A stretch of 64,000 nucleotides of DNA from Sclerotinia nivalis (Eukaryota; Ascomycota; Leotiomycetes; Helotiales; Sclerotiniaceae): contig JAPEIS010000001.1 of NCBI GenBank assembly GCA_029531795.1, forward strand, positions 372,001 through 436,000, read 5' to 3'. A model generated the notes under the pieces. That model did not search any database, was not told the DNA's origin, and was given only the letters and a program-made list of their open reading frames with translations. A program made the position numbers and the translations under genes. Shown here one piece after another: positions 1-12,198 of the stretch; position 1 is the first letter of the stretch, and every line of letters begins with the position of its first letter.

Positions 1-646
1 GCAATACGCATTTTTCAAAAGAGATATTTTTATGATGCTTCATCTTGACGTGTTTAATGCATATTGTGTTATTTGTATTTGTATTTGTATATTTATATGA
101 GATTTATTCTAGGTGAGTATGATTTCTATGTCTTAAAAAGATGGGTTATTAGGTAGGTAGGTAGACATGTAATAAACTTGATAGGCAGTTAGTTGGGATA
201 GAAAGGCACCTTGCTGATCACATCTGCACACGAGAAAATATACACAAAACACGATATACACATCAGCCCAAACACAATCATGATATTCATATATTCATTT
301 CTCATTGTTCTCATCTAGTCTAACTAACAATACAGGGCATTCGTGAGAATTTGAGAAATTTAGTTTAGGGTAATTTACTTTAATGTAAATAACTTCTGTA
401 CCTTAGCCAGAAATACAAGCAGAGCGAGTGCCTAGTATCATCATGCAAAAAAATGCAAATGTACATATTGTGCCTGCAAATATGCAAAAAGAAAAGAAAG
501 GAAATAAGTAGAAAAGCATTGCAAAAATACACTCCTTGAAAAGCAACAATTCCGCTACCAAAGAGTGGACTTTGCTGTCTTATGTGCATGCAACCCAATT
601 TGATCCTCCCATACACCAATCCGTTCCCAATTCTCTATTCATGGTA
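1..646. other. Left-edge intergenic region, 3' of the deaminase gene
   Basis: There is no credible gene here. The short open frames contain no recognisable domain and overlap the 3' flank of the glucosamine-6-phosphate deaminase gene. A short GGTA repeat lies near position 155 and the rest is plain AT-rich spacer. If a GlcNAc-6-phosphate deacetylase belongs to this cluster, it would have to lie to the left of the window or elsewhere. Confidence 0.6.
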
Positions 647-1889
647 TTAAACTGCCAAGATTCTGCTTCCCATGCGGTCGGGAATCAATTCTGGAGTATG
701 GCTTCTGCGGACTGGGTACTCAGTAGCTGGCGCAGCTAAGAGCGTGGTTGTAAGAGGTTGTGGGGATTTAATGGTAGATTCTTCCTTGACCAAGCTTTCT
801 GGCATCGGTGGAACAGGTGTAGTACGCTTGGGACCTGTACGAGCAGCAGATGGAAGAATTTGTTCGAAACCTTGAGCGGCGGCAACTTTCTCAATTGACT
901 TGAAGTACTGTTGAATATTTTGTTAGCATTGAGTATGGATGTGATGGCAGGGCTAATGGAGGGGTAAGTGAACGGCGGGGTAAAGTGGGGTAGCTACCTT
1001 GACAGTTTTAACCTGGAGCTCAAGTGTTGCATCTTCATCCACAACGATCATCGGATGAGGATGAAGTTGTAAGCTTGAGAGAGTCCACATGTGGTTCACA
1101 CCTTCTTCAATACATTTCTTCAATGCCAATGCCTTGTGTGCCCCAGTGATAATGATGACAACTTCTCTGGCCTCTAACACGGTTTGAATACCCACTGTTA
1201 AAGCCATCTTTGGGACCTTCTCCAGATCATTACCGAAGAATCGGGAATTGGCAATGATGGTATCATATGCCAAAGTCTTGACTCTTGTACGAGAAGCAAG
1301 GGAAGATCCAGGCTCATTGAATGCAAGATGACCATCTGGTCCAATTCCTCCAAGGAACAAATCGATTCCACCCTTTGCTTTGATGGTTTCCTCATAGTGT
1401 ATACATTCTGCTTCGAGGTTCTCGGCATTGCCATTTAAAATGTGGACGTTTTGAGGAAGGACATCGACGTGCGAGAAGAAGTGTTTGTACATAAATGTAT
1501 GGTAGCTTTCTGGGTGGTTGCGCGGGATGCCAATGTATTCGTCCTATGCAAATTACCCATGTTAGTGATCTGACTCTTGAAAGTGAAGTTGTATGTAGCT
1601 TATGCGCGAGGGTTAGAAACATACCATATTAAAGGTGACGACATTTTTGAATGAGATTTCACCAGCCTTGTACTTTTCAACGAGGATCTTGTAGATGCCG
1701 ATAGGAGAAGAACCGGTAGGAAGACCAAGGACGAAAGGGTGTTCTGGGGTCGGTCCAAAGGCGTTGATTCGATCTAATCGGATGTTAAACAGTGTTTGTA
1801 AATTGAGCTGGAGCAAGAATCTCACCAATAATGTATTGCGCAACGTAGGCACAAGCTTCCGTTTTACCGTCTCTGATGATGAGTCTCAT
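647..1889 (-). CDS. nag1: Glucosamine-6-phosphate deaminase/isomerase
   Basis: Converts glucosamine-6-phosphate to fructose-6-phosphate and ammonia, the last step that brings amino sugars into glycolysis. There are four exons on the minus strand (1889..1826, 1773..1625, 1543..998, 907..647), which join in frame to 339 aa. The first junction restores the family run YIIDRINAF, followed by the substrate loop LGLPTGSSP at about residues 37-45. The MDEY motif and the catalytic block [15 protein letters not shown] hold the family's Asp, His and Glu residues. The C-terminal 87 residues on the last exon (PxxP, Ser/Thr rich) extend past the bacterial enzyme, as in other fungal versions. It diverges from a GlcNAc-kinase-like hexokinase across 2 kb, which supports a role in chitin-derived sugar use. 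Identification and exon joins are secure; expression control is not visible. Confidence 0.95.
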
Positions 1890-3856
1890 TTTGAATGTAT
1901 TTGAATGTTAAGTGTATGTCGAAGGGTGTGAGGATGTTTTCTTTTGTAGATATGAAAGTATGAAGGTGGTTGTTTGTCGCAGTATAAGTTCACAGAAAGT
2001 TTGATTATGATTAATTTCTTCAGATACGGAATATGCAGTGAATATAAAACCAAACGTAATCAAAGGAATTGTACCTACCATACCTACCATACCTACCACA
2101 CCTACCGTACCTACCGGTATCGCCCCATGAAGATTTCATTAAAGTATCAGATTCCAGGCCTCACTACAAGGAAATCCTACCACCAGCAACCAACCTTGAT
2201 AGCATCTCCTCGTGGTAGCGCTATTCATTGGACAGTCCAAGTTTTGTGACCTTTGAACTTTGTCACTCTACCCCTCCAATATTATGATGGTGTATGGAAC
2301 GTCACGACGACCTAGTACTGATAGCCTTCTGATAGAAAGATAGTAATCTGCTTACCCCACAAGGCACAACCTTGAAATCCACTTGGTGATCAATCCGGGA
2401 TTTCGATGAGAGATCTATCTCCACTAACGGCAATGGTAATGAACCGGAGTAAGAAAGATCAGACAAAGTGATTTAATGCTTTGACCATTATTGGGCACAC
2501 CAACTCAAATGTTGGTCGTTGTACAGTTACACCACGATACAAGCTTCAAAAATCCTCAGGATCTGTACTGGAGCAGTGAAGTTTCACGGAAAAGGACGGG
2601 GGAAATTTAAAGGTCGTTTGATATTTCTTCTAGTTGTACAGTTACATTCGCTTAATGCTTGTCCCGTTCGGAATCGGTGGATTGGAAATGTACACTAATA
2701 ACAAACGGCCTCCTTCATGGTTTGGAAGTGATCTTCAGTCTTCAGTCTTCAGTCTTAGGAGTCTTGGGGGGAAAAGAATCTAGCAAGCTTCAGGCAAGGA
2801 GGTAAATTGACTGACTTCTTGCTTGAAGAAATTTGTACTTTTGGGAATAAAGATGACGCTTTAGCTAATCCCTTAAAACATCTCCCAATTTTTGTATCCC
2901 GAAGATCTTCCTCGCATTTTCTCCATATCCATTGCAGCTAGCTTTGCACGGAGTACAGTACAAAACATCCAAGCCTTCGTATGGTCGTACGGAGAATAAA
3001 ATGCCCTCCCACCAAATTGTAACGTTGCTTTCAACAGCAAAGCATCGAATTTATTGTATCGATAACCCACTAACATTACTACATACAGTTTAATTTTAAT
3101 GCTATACCAACCAGAAACTATGAATTTTTGACTCATCAGAAACCCCCTTGGAATGTTTCTCTGCTTCTACCAATTTACTTAGGTATGCTATGCTCCCGTT
3201 GATATTACCAAAGATGGGGAAGCCATCATGCAGGGGTACATTCAGTTTGGATGATCTCGAGAATCTTGTCCTGCTGAACAATGCAGAACAACCAACCTCT
3301 AAAACAAAATGGAGGGACGGATCAAATTGCGCCTCTATTTCTGTTGAAGAAGGTAACTTTTATTAATTTATTTCCATCGGTATTAAGATCCAATTTTATA
3401 AGAAACGAACCGAGCGAGGATACGATGTTACTCCCAATTATTCTTAGTATTTTTTCACTCTTGGCTTGAAGCTTCTTCTTATCCTATCAATTCAATCTAT
3501 TTTTGGGAGTGCGTAACCAATTGTTAATATTGCTTTTTTCATGAATGATGGCGCAATTGTATCCTTTCAAGAGAAGTACATTCATTCGTTGTTAACCACA
3601 TATTTTTTACGAGCACGAGGGTAAAATTCCTACTACCATACTCTTCACATCGGATACCACTATCCCACCTGGATCCATTGTTCTTACTCGATTGAATGAA
3701 GTCAAAAATCTTATCAGACTTTCAGTTGTCTAAGTTCCCTTCTCCATCTTTGTCGTGTTATGGAGCAAAGCGGGCCCGCATCAGCACTACCCTAGCACTT
3801 TCGTATCTTAGCGTGCTGGCTTCCTCGAGGATTCCTTATATGTATGAGGACTTCAT
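1890..3856. promoter_or_regulatory. Divergent intergenic region between deaminase and hexokinase
   Basis: Two kilobases separate two genes transcribed away from each other, so this stretch should hold both promoters. It has a 10-nt tandem tract (about 2073-2116) and a short TCTTCAG repeat near 2735-2756. The open frames at 2873-3469 show no domain and no typical splice pattern. I could not pick out a binding site with confidence. Confidence 0.5.
2073..2116. repeat. 10-nt tandem repeat (ACCTACCATA-like)
   Basis: About four and a half diverging copies of a 10-nt unit stand in a row in the deaminase promoter region, roughly 185 bp upstream of its start codon. Confidence 0.8.
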
Positions 3857-5592
3857 ATGATGCAGCCGCTCATCGCTGCCATGCATAGATTACGACAGGC
3901 TTTCTATGCCGCCTTTATCAAATCTTTTCTCAAAACAAAATCTATCTTTGAGATCATTATCAAGTTTTGGATCGCGCCGTCAACTTTCCCCAGAATCAAG
4001 GACGAAAATGACGACGCCAAAGACATCCCCTTTGCAAAAGTCAAGAAGTTTTTAGATGAGGTTGAAGCTGCCTTTAGAGATTCGACGAAGGAGGCCTCCT
4101 TATTGGCGTTTTCGGAAGGGTTGAGAAAAGAGTTTACTGAGAGCTTATTGGAAAATCCACAATGCATGCTGCCCTCATACAATCATCAACTTCCTAGCGG
4201 TCATGAATGTGGAACGTACTTAGCCCTAGATGTCGGCGGTTCGACTTTTCGGGTAGCCTTGATTAAACTCGCGGGAAAAGAGTGTGAGGGAAAGGAGATT
4301 GAGATTGTTGAATTAAAGTCTTTCAAGATCAAAAATGTGGAGAGGCAGCTGGTTGGTGTAGAATTCTTCGATTGGATGGCAGATCGAATTCTGGACACTC
4401 TTTCTGGGGAGAAGGAAGGACACGAGACGTCAAAGGCACCCTTATCTGTGGGACTGTCCTGGTCCTTTCCTATTGAGTATGACCACCAGGATATTCATTA
4501 AATTCGAAGTCAGCTGACAGTAGTTTCGCAGTCAAACATCAATCAAAGGCGGTCTTCTTATGGGCATGGGAAAAGGCTTTTGCGCTGCCGATGGACTGAT
4601 CGGTAAAGATCTGGGTGGCCTTATCGAAGATTCCTGCTTAAAAAAAGGTCTTAACGTCCAGCTGAACGCCATTTTAAACGATTCTTCGGCAACATTACTC
4701 TCCAAAGCATATATAGATCCTACCACTCGTTTCGCACTAATTTTAGGAACTGGGTTAAACGCTGCAGCTCATCTTCCTGTCCACATCTTTTCGCAGCCCA
4801 AATTTGGCATTCGACCAGCATCTTGGCATGATTGCGCTAAGCATGTTATTGTCAACACGGAACTCTCGATGTTCGGTGGTAAATTTCTTCCATACACGAA
4901 ATGGGATAAACAATTGAAAGCAAACCACCCTCGACCAGACTTTCAGCCATTCGAACATTTTGCGAGTGGCGGATATATTGGTGAGATCGTGCGTTTGATG
5001 TTGATTGATGGGATTCAGAGCGCAGGGCTATTTGGGGGAGTAGTGCCAGCAAATTTGAAGGAGAAGTACTCATTAGAGACCGAAACTCTCTCATATATTG
5101 AAGAGTAGGTCATTTGTCATCAATCGCCTCCTGATGAAGCTCCCATCAGCTTCATTCTCTAAAATTTAGTTGCTGAACTAGGCTGACACCACCCTTAGCG
5201 ACAAAACTCCCCAACTTACTACCGCTATTGAAGTGTTCACCACCCGTCATCCCTCCCCTCATATCCCCACCGTAGCCGATTTACGAGCTCTACGATTGAT
5301 AGCTTCCCGTGTAACTCTCCGCTCTAGCGGCCTCATCGCCGCTGGTGTCCACGCCCTCTGGCACATGCGCAATGCCTCCGAATCAATCTCACCCTCAGAT
5401 TCCGCCCACACGGTCATTGCCTATAACGGATCTGTGTTGGAAAATTATCCCGAGTTTCGTAACAATACTCAAAAACACATCGATATGTTGATCGAAGCGA
5501 GTGGTGCAAAAAGCGGTACCGTGGAGCTGGTGTATGCAGAAGAAAGCTCACTGTTGGGAGCGGCGGTTGCGGTTGCTTGCTGCGATGCTTGA
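3857..5592 (+). CDS. hxk3: Hexokinase-family protein, likely N-acetylglucosamine kinase (Hxk3 type)
   Basis: A sugar kinase of the eukaryotic hexokinase fold. There are three exons (3857..4476, 4532..5104, 5199..5592) joining to 528 aa; both junctions restore conserved runs (FPIDQTSIKGG; IEDDKTPQLTTAIEVF). Seen in order: the phosphate-1 motif LDVGGSTFRV (about residue 124), the substrate loop ending in KGF, the catalytic Asp in NDSSAT, the phosphate-2 motif LILGTGLNAA, the Glu in VNTELSMFGG, and an adenosine motif with NGSVLENYPEF. Departures from glucose hexokinases (GMGKGF for WTKGF, GTGLNAA for GTGTNAA, NDSSAT for NDTVAT) point to the divergent fungal clade that includes the GlcNAc kinases. 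Substrate is inferred mainly from the neighbouring deaminase gene. Starts at Met2 (3860) or 3881 are also possible. Confidence 0.87.
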
Positions 5593-6185
5593 ATTGCAGA
5601 AGCAAGGCGTGCGGTGCCATCTAGCATATTTCTCCGTTGCTATTGATACCATAGCATGGAATATAGGCACGGCATATGGGCATGGTATTGTTGTTAAGAG
5701 GGATATAGGTATTGCATGGTATGGAAAATATCTCTGTAGAGCATTATTTTGGAGTTTCGGGAGCTCATATAGTTCATAACATTTTTGTATTATCCGTAGT
5801 TAACTTGCAAGATCATCATAGTGGATTCGACCTTCATGTCAGAAAACTAAATGTAAATAAGCAATGATATTTTATCCAACGCTTGTTCATGTTAAGATGC
5901 TTCGAAAAGCGTGACTTCGCGTACTAGCGCGATAAAAATACGCCAATTTTTAATCCACAACCGCGTCGTGCGTCAACATCCTCCTTCCTGTCGAGTCCCA
6001 TTTCCAAAAGCTTTCAGGATAAATACCGAGTTCAATCGAATTTGATTAACTCTTTTCATTCTTTTACCCAACTTATTACCTGGCTTAGATGACCTCAGTC
6101 AAAGGAAATAACAAATGCCTATTTTACTTCATCCATCCAAATCACCTCCCATATTCAAAAACACGCAAGCCTGAAACATTCGCCA
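5593..6185. other. Intergenic region between hexokinase and helicase genes
   Basis: About 0.6 kb holds the 3' flank of the hexokinase gene and the promoter of the helicase gene. GC-rich spots with CGCG cores lie near 5920-5970. No gene or repeat is seen. Confidence 0.5.
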
Positions 6186-9100
6186 ATGCAGGCTCAAGCC
6201 ACCGAAATGACTATTGATAATCTACTTACAGGTCTCAATGCCTCACAAAGAGCCGCAGTTTCATCGCAAGCAGATACTCTCGCTATATTGGCAGGACCAG
6301 GAAGCGGGAAAACACATACTTTAACGTCGCGAACTGCTTGGTTATTGCAACAAGGATTACAACCATGGAATATAATTGTGGCGACGTTTACGGTCAAGGC
6401 GGCTCGAGAGATGAAGGAGAGAATTGGAAAGCTGATAGGAAATGGAATGGAATCTAAATTAATATTGGGAACTTTTCACAGCATTGCGCGACGATACTTG
6501 GCACGATACGGGCATTTGATAGGAATTCGAAAAGACTTCGGAATTGCAGACTCGTCCGATTCTCTGGCCATAATTAAGAGGATTGTGAAGCGGAAGGATT
6601 TGAATATAGATCCAAAAGTCGCGCGGTCTCGCATAAGCTCTCTGAAAGCAAAGGGTTCCGCATCTGCGAGTAAACCCTTCGATGCCAAGGAGAAAACAGT
6701 AGAGGCACAAGAATTCGAGATTGTTCATGCTGAATATCAAGCGACTCTAGAGCGCTCGAACTTGCTTGACTACGATGACCTTCTTGTACGATGCGTCGAG
6801 CTTTTACGACTCCACCCTTCCTGTGTATCCAATATCGAAGCCGTTTTGATTGACGAATTTCAAGATACAAACCTTGTGCAATTTGATCTCATGCGATTAC
6901 TTTCTGCATATCAAAAACGAATCACCATCGTTGGCGATCCCGATCAAAGCATATATAGCTTTCGAGCTGCTGAAATTAAAAATTACAAACGGATGCTTAG
7001 ACAATATCCGGATACGGTTACCATCTCATTGGAGGAAAATTACCGTTCCTCTGGCGCCATACTTCTCACGGCACTGAATGTGATTGAGCAAGATTCATCC
7101 AGAATTGCAAAGTCTCTTTTGCCTACTCACAATGTTGGCACACGACCAGTGCTCCGCAAGCTTGCAACGGCCCAAAAAGAAGCAGACTGGATTATTCAGG
7201 AAATACAAAGGACGATGGGTATGACAGGTGACTTGCTGGACTTGAATGATTTTGCTATTTTGCTACGATCTTCATCACTCTCACGAGTCATCGAAAGCTC
7301 GCTAGGTAAAGCAGGTATAGCCTATCGCATGGTCGGTAAGCATCATCTCCCGTCTGCCAACTGTGCAGCTTGCAACCAGCTCAATGCTTCCTTAAGAAGG
7401 TAGCTGCGTTCTGCATTTAGACTGACATATTGCAGGTGGTCTTCGCTTTTACGACCGTGTAGAGATCAAAACGTTATTAGATTACTTGAGAGTGATCAAC
7501 TTACCTGATAACAACGATGCTTTGGCAAGAATTATTAATTCTCCCTCACGACGGATCGGCGAGACGACGATCAAAGCTTTGCTTGAGGAGGCAGAGCAAT
7601 CAAAATTGACACTTTGGGCACTAATCCTTGATTCTGTGCAGGGAAGGCGCAGGACGAAAACCAAGCTCACAACATCAGTCGGAAAAGGCCTTTCTGTCTT
7701 TGTTGATATTATCTTGACAGGTATGAAGAAGATTGCTGATCCCCTCAACCGTGAAAACTCAATCGTAAAGATTATGGAGTTTATCATTGAAAAAATATCT
7801 TACGAGAAGTGGCTGGAGTTACACCATGGTGACATTCACAAGGCGCGGTGGGACAACGTGAAGGAGCTTATCGCCCAGGCTACGGATTTTCAGGGATTAA
7901 TTTCTAATGGTTATGAGGATGAGTCGCTCCCTCAGATCGATGGTCTGGAGCAAGAGGATGCTTCCGATTCCCTCACTCGATTTTTAGCGAATGTAGCATT
8001 GGCTTCGGAAGTGAAGAAAGAGGACGACCAAGGAAGTAGCACACCCCAAATTACTATATCTACCATACATGCTGCTAAAGGCCTTGAATGGCCTATAGTT
8101 TTCATTCCTGGGGCATATCAAGGCTCTATACCACACTCCAGAGCAGAGGATACTGACGAAGAACGAAGATTGTTGTACGTAGCTATGACTCGGGCAAAGG
8201 CTTTGCTCAACATGAGTTACCCTTTGAAAAATTCGCTAGATGAGTTAACAACAACCTGCCCATTTCTCTCTGCCCGTGGCCTAAGAGCACACTTAGACCA
8301 GAAGGGCCCTCCTCTGCGGTCAAATACTGTTCAATGCCTAGCTCAAATTCTACGACGGTCATTTCCCACCAAGGAGTCGATTGCGGAGTCTTCCGCTTGC
8401 CTCGAACTGACTGAGGATACATACTACCCTTTAGAGCCGGAGGATGACAAACAGGATGAGTCCAAATGGAATCTTGGTAACGGAAATCCCAATTTCACCA
8501 AGGGTCAGCGACCACCTAAACGTCGACGATTTGATGCAACGGACCAAACGGGAAACGTTTCCGGCGTAGTTTATAATAACACCCCCATGACAACGATGGA
8601 AAGAGTATCGAACTTTACCTTGGGTGGTGGCTTTGTCAGTGCTAGCTCTCATCTTCAAGTCCTTGGCGAACAATCATCAAATCAAACCATTGGTGAAATC
8701 AAATCGACTTCAACAAAAGGAACAGTTAAAAGCTCTAAAAATTCATTTAAAGGTCCACCTAATGGCCAAGGCACACTCTTGGGCTTTCTTGGAAAGCAGG
8801 AGCCACAGAAGGAGATTAAGCCAGCACCAATAGTCGATGAGTTTCGGGAAACGAAGATCAGGGCTAGTGCGCAACTACATAGACATCGAAACAACACTCC
8901 TGTAGGGATGATGCAATCGCCATCGCAAAATGAAGGCGAAACTCTTCCACCTCTTCTTACAGGACACCGCCTAGGAACAGGTGCAGCCCTGTCTCGACCG
9001 AATATTAATCGAATTCAAGGAAAGCAGAACGATAGCTATATCTTCCTGTCTAGCTCTCCACCAAGAGCAAAACAGCCTAGCAGTGTTACTGAACCCGCGC

Positions 9101-9306
9101 CAGATGTTTCCGTCCCCGGTCTAACAGCAAAACCAGCAATCATGTCGTTAGTTCGTCCGGCGAGAACGTTACATACCACAAGTATGGCAATAGCACAAGG
9201 GTCGGTTGGTGTAAAAAAGACTCTTGGTGTCAAAAGGAGCATGAATGGTTGGGGTAGTCGTACAACACAGCCTTTCGTTCCCCCAACCAGAAAAAGAGAG
9301 AACTAG
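6186..9306 (+). CDS. srs2: Srs2-type UvrD/Rep family DNA helicase
   Basis: A superfamily 1A 3'-5' DNA helicase; the fungal Srs2 branch removes Rad51 from single-stranded DNA and limits recombination. Two exons (6186..7335, 7436..9306) join at RMVG/GLRFYD to give 1006 aa. Visible motifs are a Q-motif region with LNASQRAAV, Walker A AGPGSGKT (36-43), Walker B IDEFQDTN (about 222), GDPDQSIYSFR (motif III), EENYRSSG (motif IV), ISTIHAAKGLEWPIVF (motif V) and LLYVAMTRAK (motif VI, about 630). The 350-residue C-terminal tail is Ser/Pro rich and poorly structured, as expected for Srs2, where partner-binding sites lie. No PCNA-binding end could be confirmed. It lies in tandem with the hexokinase gene, probably with its own promoter. 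Confidence 0.93.
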
Positions 9307-12198
9307 CTAAAGGTTATTGGTAACGATGGTCTGTTTCGTATTCGATAAGAGGTCGCTGTGCATCAATTCTGTTATGCTATATACTGTGCGCCGTGAATTT
9401 GGCAGAGTGTCGTCTGCATTGGTACGGGTTGAGGAAATGTTGGATTTGCTCACGAGTCTACTGGATAATGCTTAATGAATGATATGATCAAAAGATGGCC
9501 TGATTCTTTCTCAGCTGCGTTGGTCATGAACACACAATGCATCTCTGTTTGCGGCAGATTTTGTCACTTGCTATCAGATATCATCGGATTTTCGGGTCGT
9601 CTAGATGCTGTTTGTTTATATACTTGAGTACCGCACTGCTTGATTTGTGGGTGTACAGGAAACTGTTGTGAGGCCTGCGGCCACGAGTGTGGCGGTGGAC
9701 AGTTGTAAAGATGCCACAAATCACTGTCGTTACCAAATTTTGTGTTCTTTTGGACGAGATGCTCTTTCTAATATAGCAGCGGAGGGATAACCTCTGCGAA
9801 GCCGACATATTATCCCATGTGATTAGCTATGCAGGAAGGTAGGATACACGAAATGGCGGGGTGCATATGGGCGCGTTCTAGTTTTCGAATCAGTCAACTG
9901 CAACGGTGACCGTAACACCTTAGGTCATATCGTCATAATAGAGCCTCTTGGCAACTTACAACCACGTCGGCGCAATTTCATTTTTGAAAATTTGGGGATG
10001 TGCGGAGCTTCAGTAGAAGTTTCATTTCAAACATCAACATCATTGTGCTGGAGCGTAAATAAAGGTGAATAACAGGGGCTCAATAGAGCAGGTGGGGTTT
10101 CGCGTGTAAATGCCGTTCTTCGCATCCAACTTTTGGCTTTTTTTTTTGGACATTCAGCCTGTCTCCGTCTAAAGATGCACAATGATCTACTAGAAATCTG
10201 TCCTCCTGAGGGATTCCGACGCAAAAATCTGAACATATATTTAATGAATGATTTTCCTTTAATTTGTTTCTACTATTGTGTCTTCGACTGCAACATTCGG
10301 TCTCGAAGGATTTCTCGAGAAGCGATTTCATGCCCTTCAAGATCTGACTGAGCATTGAAAATTTCCGTTTTCCAAGATATACAACACTTTCGCCACGTTC
10401 GTAGAGTTCCACATCCTATTGCAATATGTCCTATATCGGTAATGCTCAGTGGGGATGGGAGTGCTGCATTGTATGTGCCCAACTTGCCACGTTGAAAACG
10501 GGTTTTGCCTGCAGGAAGAAATGCTAATTCGCCTTGACAATTAGTGTTATCTTCAAAATATCCAATGGAAAGAAACATGCACCAATTGTGGACACGATAG
10601 TTGTGGCCAGTGTCAGGCAGTGTAAGGCCTCATTATTCTCGTCAAGATAACCTCCTTATGCCCAAAGCCTAATCTTAAGCGCTGTGATGAATCCTAAACT
10701 TCTATTGTTCGAATTAGCTAAAAAAATTACTTTGTTGCCTGTCCAGGCAACGTTTTCGCGCAGCTGTATGCGAGCTCTCAGGTTCCATTAGAGCGCTCTC
10801 GATTCCGAAAGGTCAATATGGGTACTCCTTGAGTACTTGTACGTTAATACCATCATATACACGTCACCCCACGAATCCCAAAGTAGCCAAACTAAAACAC
10901 GTCAAATGGTCTCCCACTGCTTTCAAGGATAATGAGTTCAACGATCTTCCGGCATTGAATACTCCCACGTAAATATCCCGTTCAGGGCACGAGCCGATAT
11001 GCTGATTTTGTTGGAACTTTTCCAATCCGCCTGTCAAGCGCTTATTTAGCCTCAATGGTGATGATTATGATGATATAATGCTGGCCGTTATCGCTGGCCG
11101 TTATCCGGGAGCGACTAGGGTATATCCGTCTATCGTTGCAATCTGCTTGCGGGTGAAAGCGAAAAGTTGAATATTTCAAGGAAGAGAGCTGGTAAGTGGA
11201 AAATGGGATGAAGTTGGCAGTGCATGGGATTAAGAGTGGATATACGAGGACCGTTTGCCGCGATGCATCCGAGAATGAGGAACTATGGCGAGAATATAAA
11301 ATGACATCTGGGGCGGGCCGGAAATGGAAGTTTCGTCAAGGAGATTGGAATGGCTAAGTTTGGACGGAGTATATCCTGTTTTGAAATAAGCGGCATTCGA
11401 GAAATAACATGGCATTAATTTTGACCTTTTATTTTGGTGTGCCTGGTTCGGCCCCTTCATCTCCGGGTGATCTTGACGAGAATTTGAATTTGTCATTGGT
11501 GTTTCTTTTGCTTTGAAAGCAAACAATTTATAAGTAGCTTATTATATGATCGTTATTATTACTTCATATGTAGCTTGGCCTCAAGTACAAGTCAATCATA
11601 CTCAAACCTTATTAGGAAATAGATCTACAGGCGGTCCTCAGCCCAATATCTGGGTATATTGCGGTGCTGCAGTAGCGGTATAGCGTGCAACGGCGGTTAG
11701 AATATCAACTCCGTTACCATTATAGGATTTGGAGCATCTGGGGTCTACGCGTCGGGAAAAGCCATGGATTTCTGTGTATCTTGTTACCTAGTTACTTAAT
11801 AGTCAAGGCTGAAAAGATTTATTTACGCACAGTATAATTAGAAATTATAATTTTCCCAAGTTGTAAGTTGTAAGTTGTAAATTGTATATTACTCGTATTA
11901 AACTTAGTCACCTATCCTTGCTACACTTATTAGCGTAGCCGATTATGTTGATCAAATAATGCTAAAACCCATTATTATTTCTCCATTGAGTCCATTCCAA
12001 TACTTTTCTACTAACACTCTAAAACTAGTATAGATAACCTGCTCTCCAACATTCTTAGCTCTTAGCTTGCTTCGGCAGGAGCAAGACCCCGTTCCATTGA
12101 ACGTTGTTTCCCCACAAATTTCTCTTGCGCAAGATCCATGAATCTGATATCTTTAAGCATCCGAAGTTCCACGTTCCCACCACAATGGTTCCGTCAAA
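9307..12198. other. Intergenic region between helicase and zinc-finger genes
   Basis: About 2.9 kb without a convincing intact gene. A minus-strand frame at 10273-10610 has a coding look and is listed separately. The region 11820-11900 is AT-rich with a repeated GTAAGTT-like run. Upstream of 12199 lies the promoter of the transcription-factor gene. Confidence 0.5.
10273..10614 (-). pseudogene. Possible relic of a small secreted-type protein gene
   Basis: A stop-free minus-strand frame of roughly 110 codons reads like a small cysteine-containing extracellular protein. It has short segments such as YFEDNTNCQGELAF and LGTYNAALPSP, and spaced Cys, Trp and Tyr residues. No signal peptide joins it in frame. 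A separate minus-strand frame at 10864-11055 ends in FSLATLGFVG, which resembles a secretion signal core but is not preceded by a start codon. I recognise no family. It may be a decayed effector-like gene or a chance frame; confidence is low. Confidence 0.22.
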
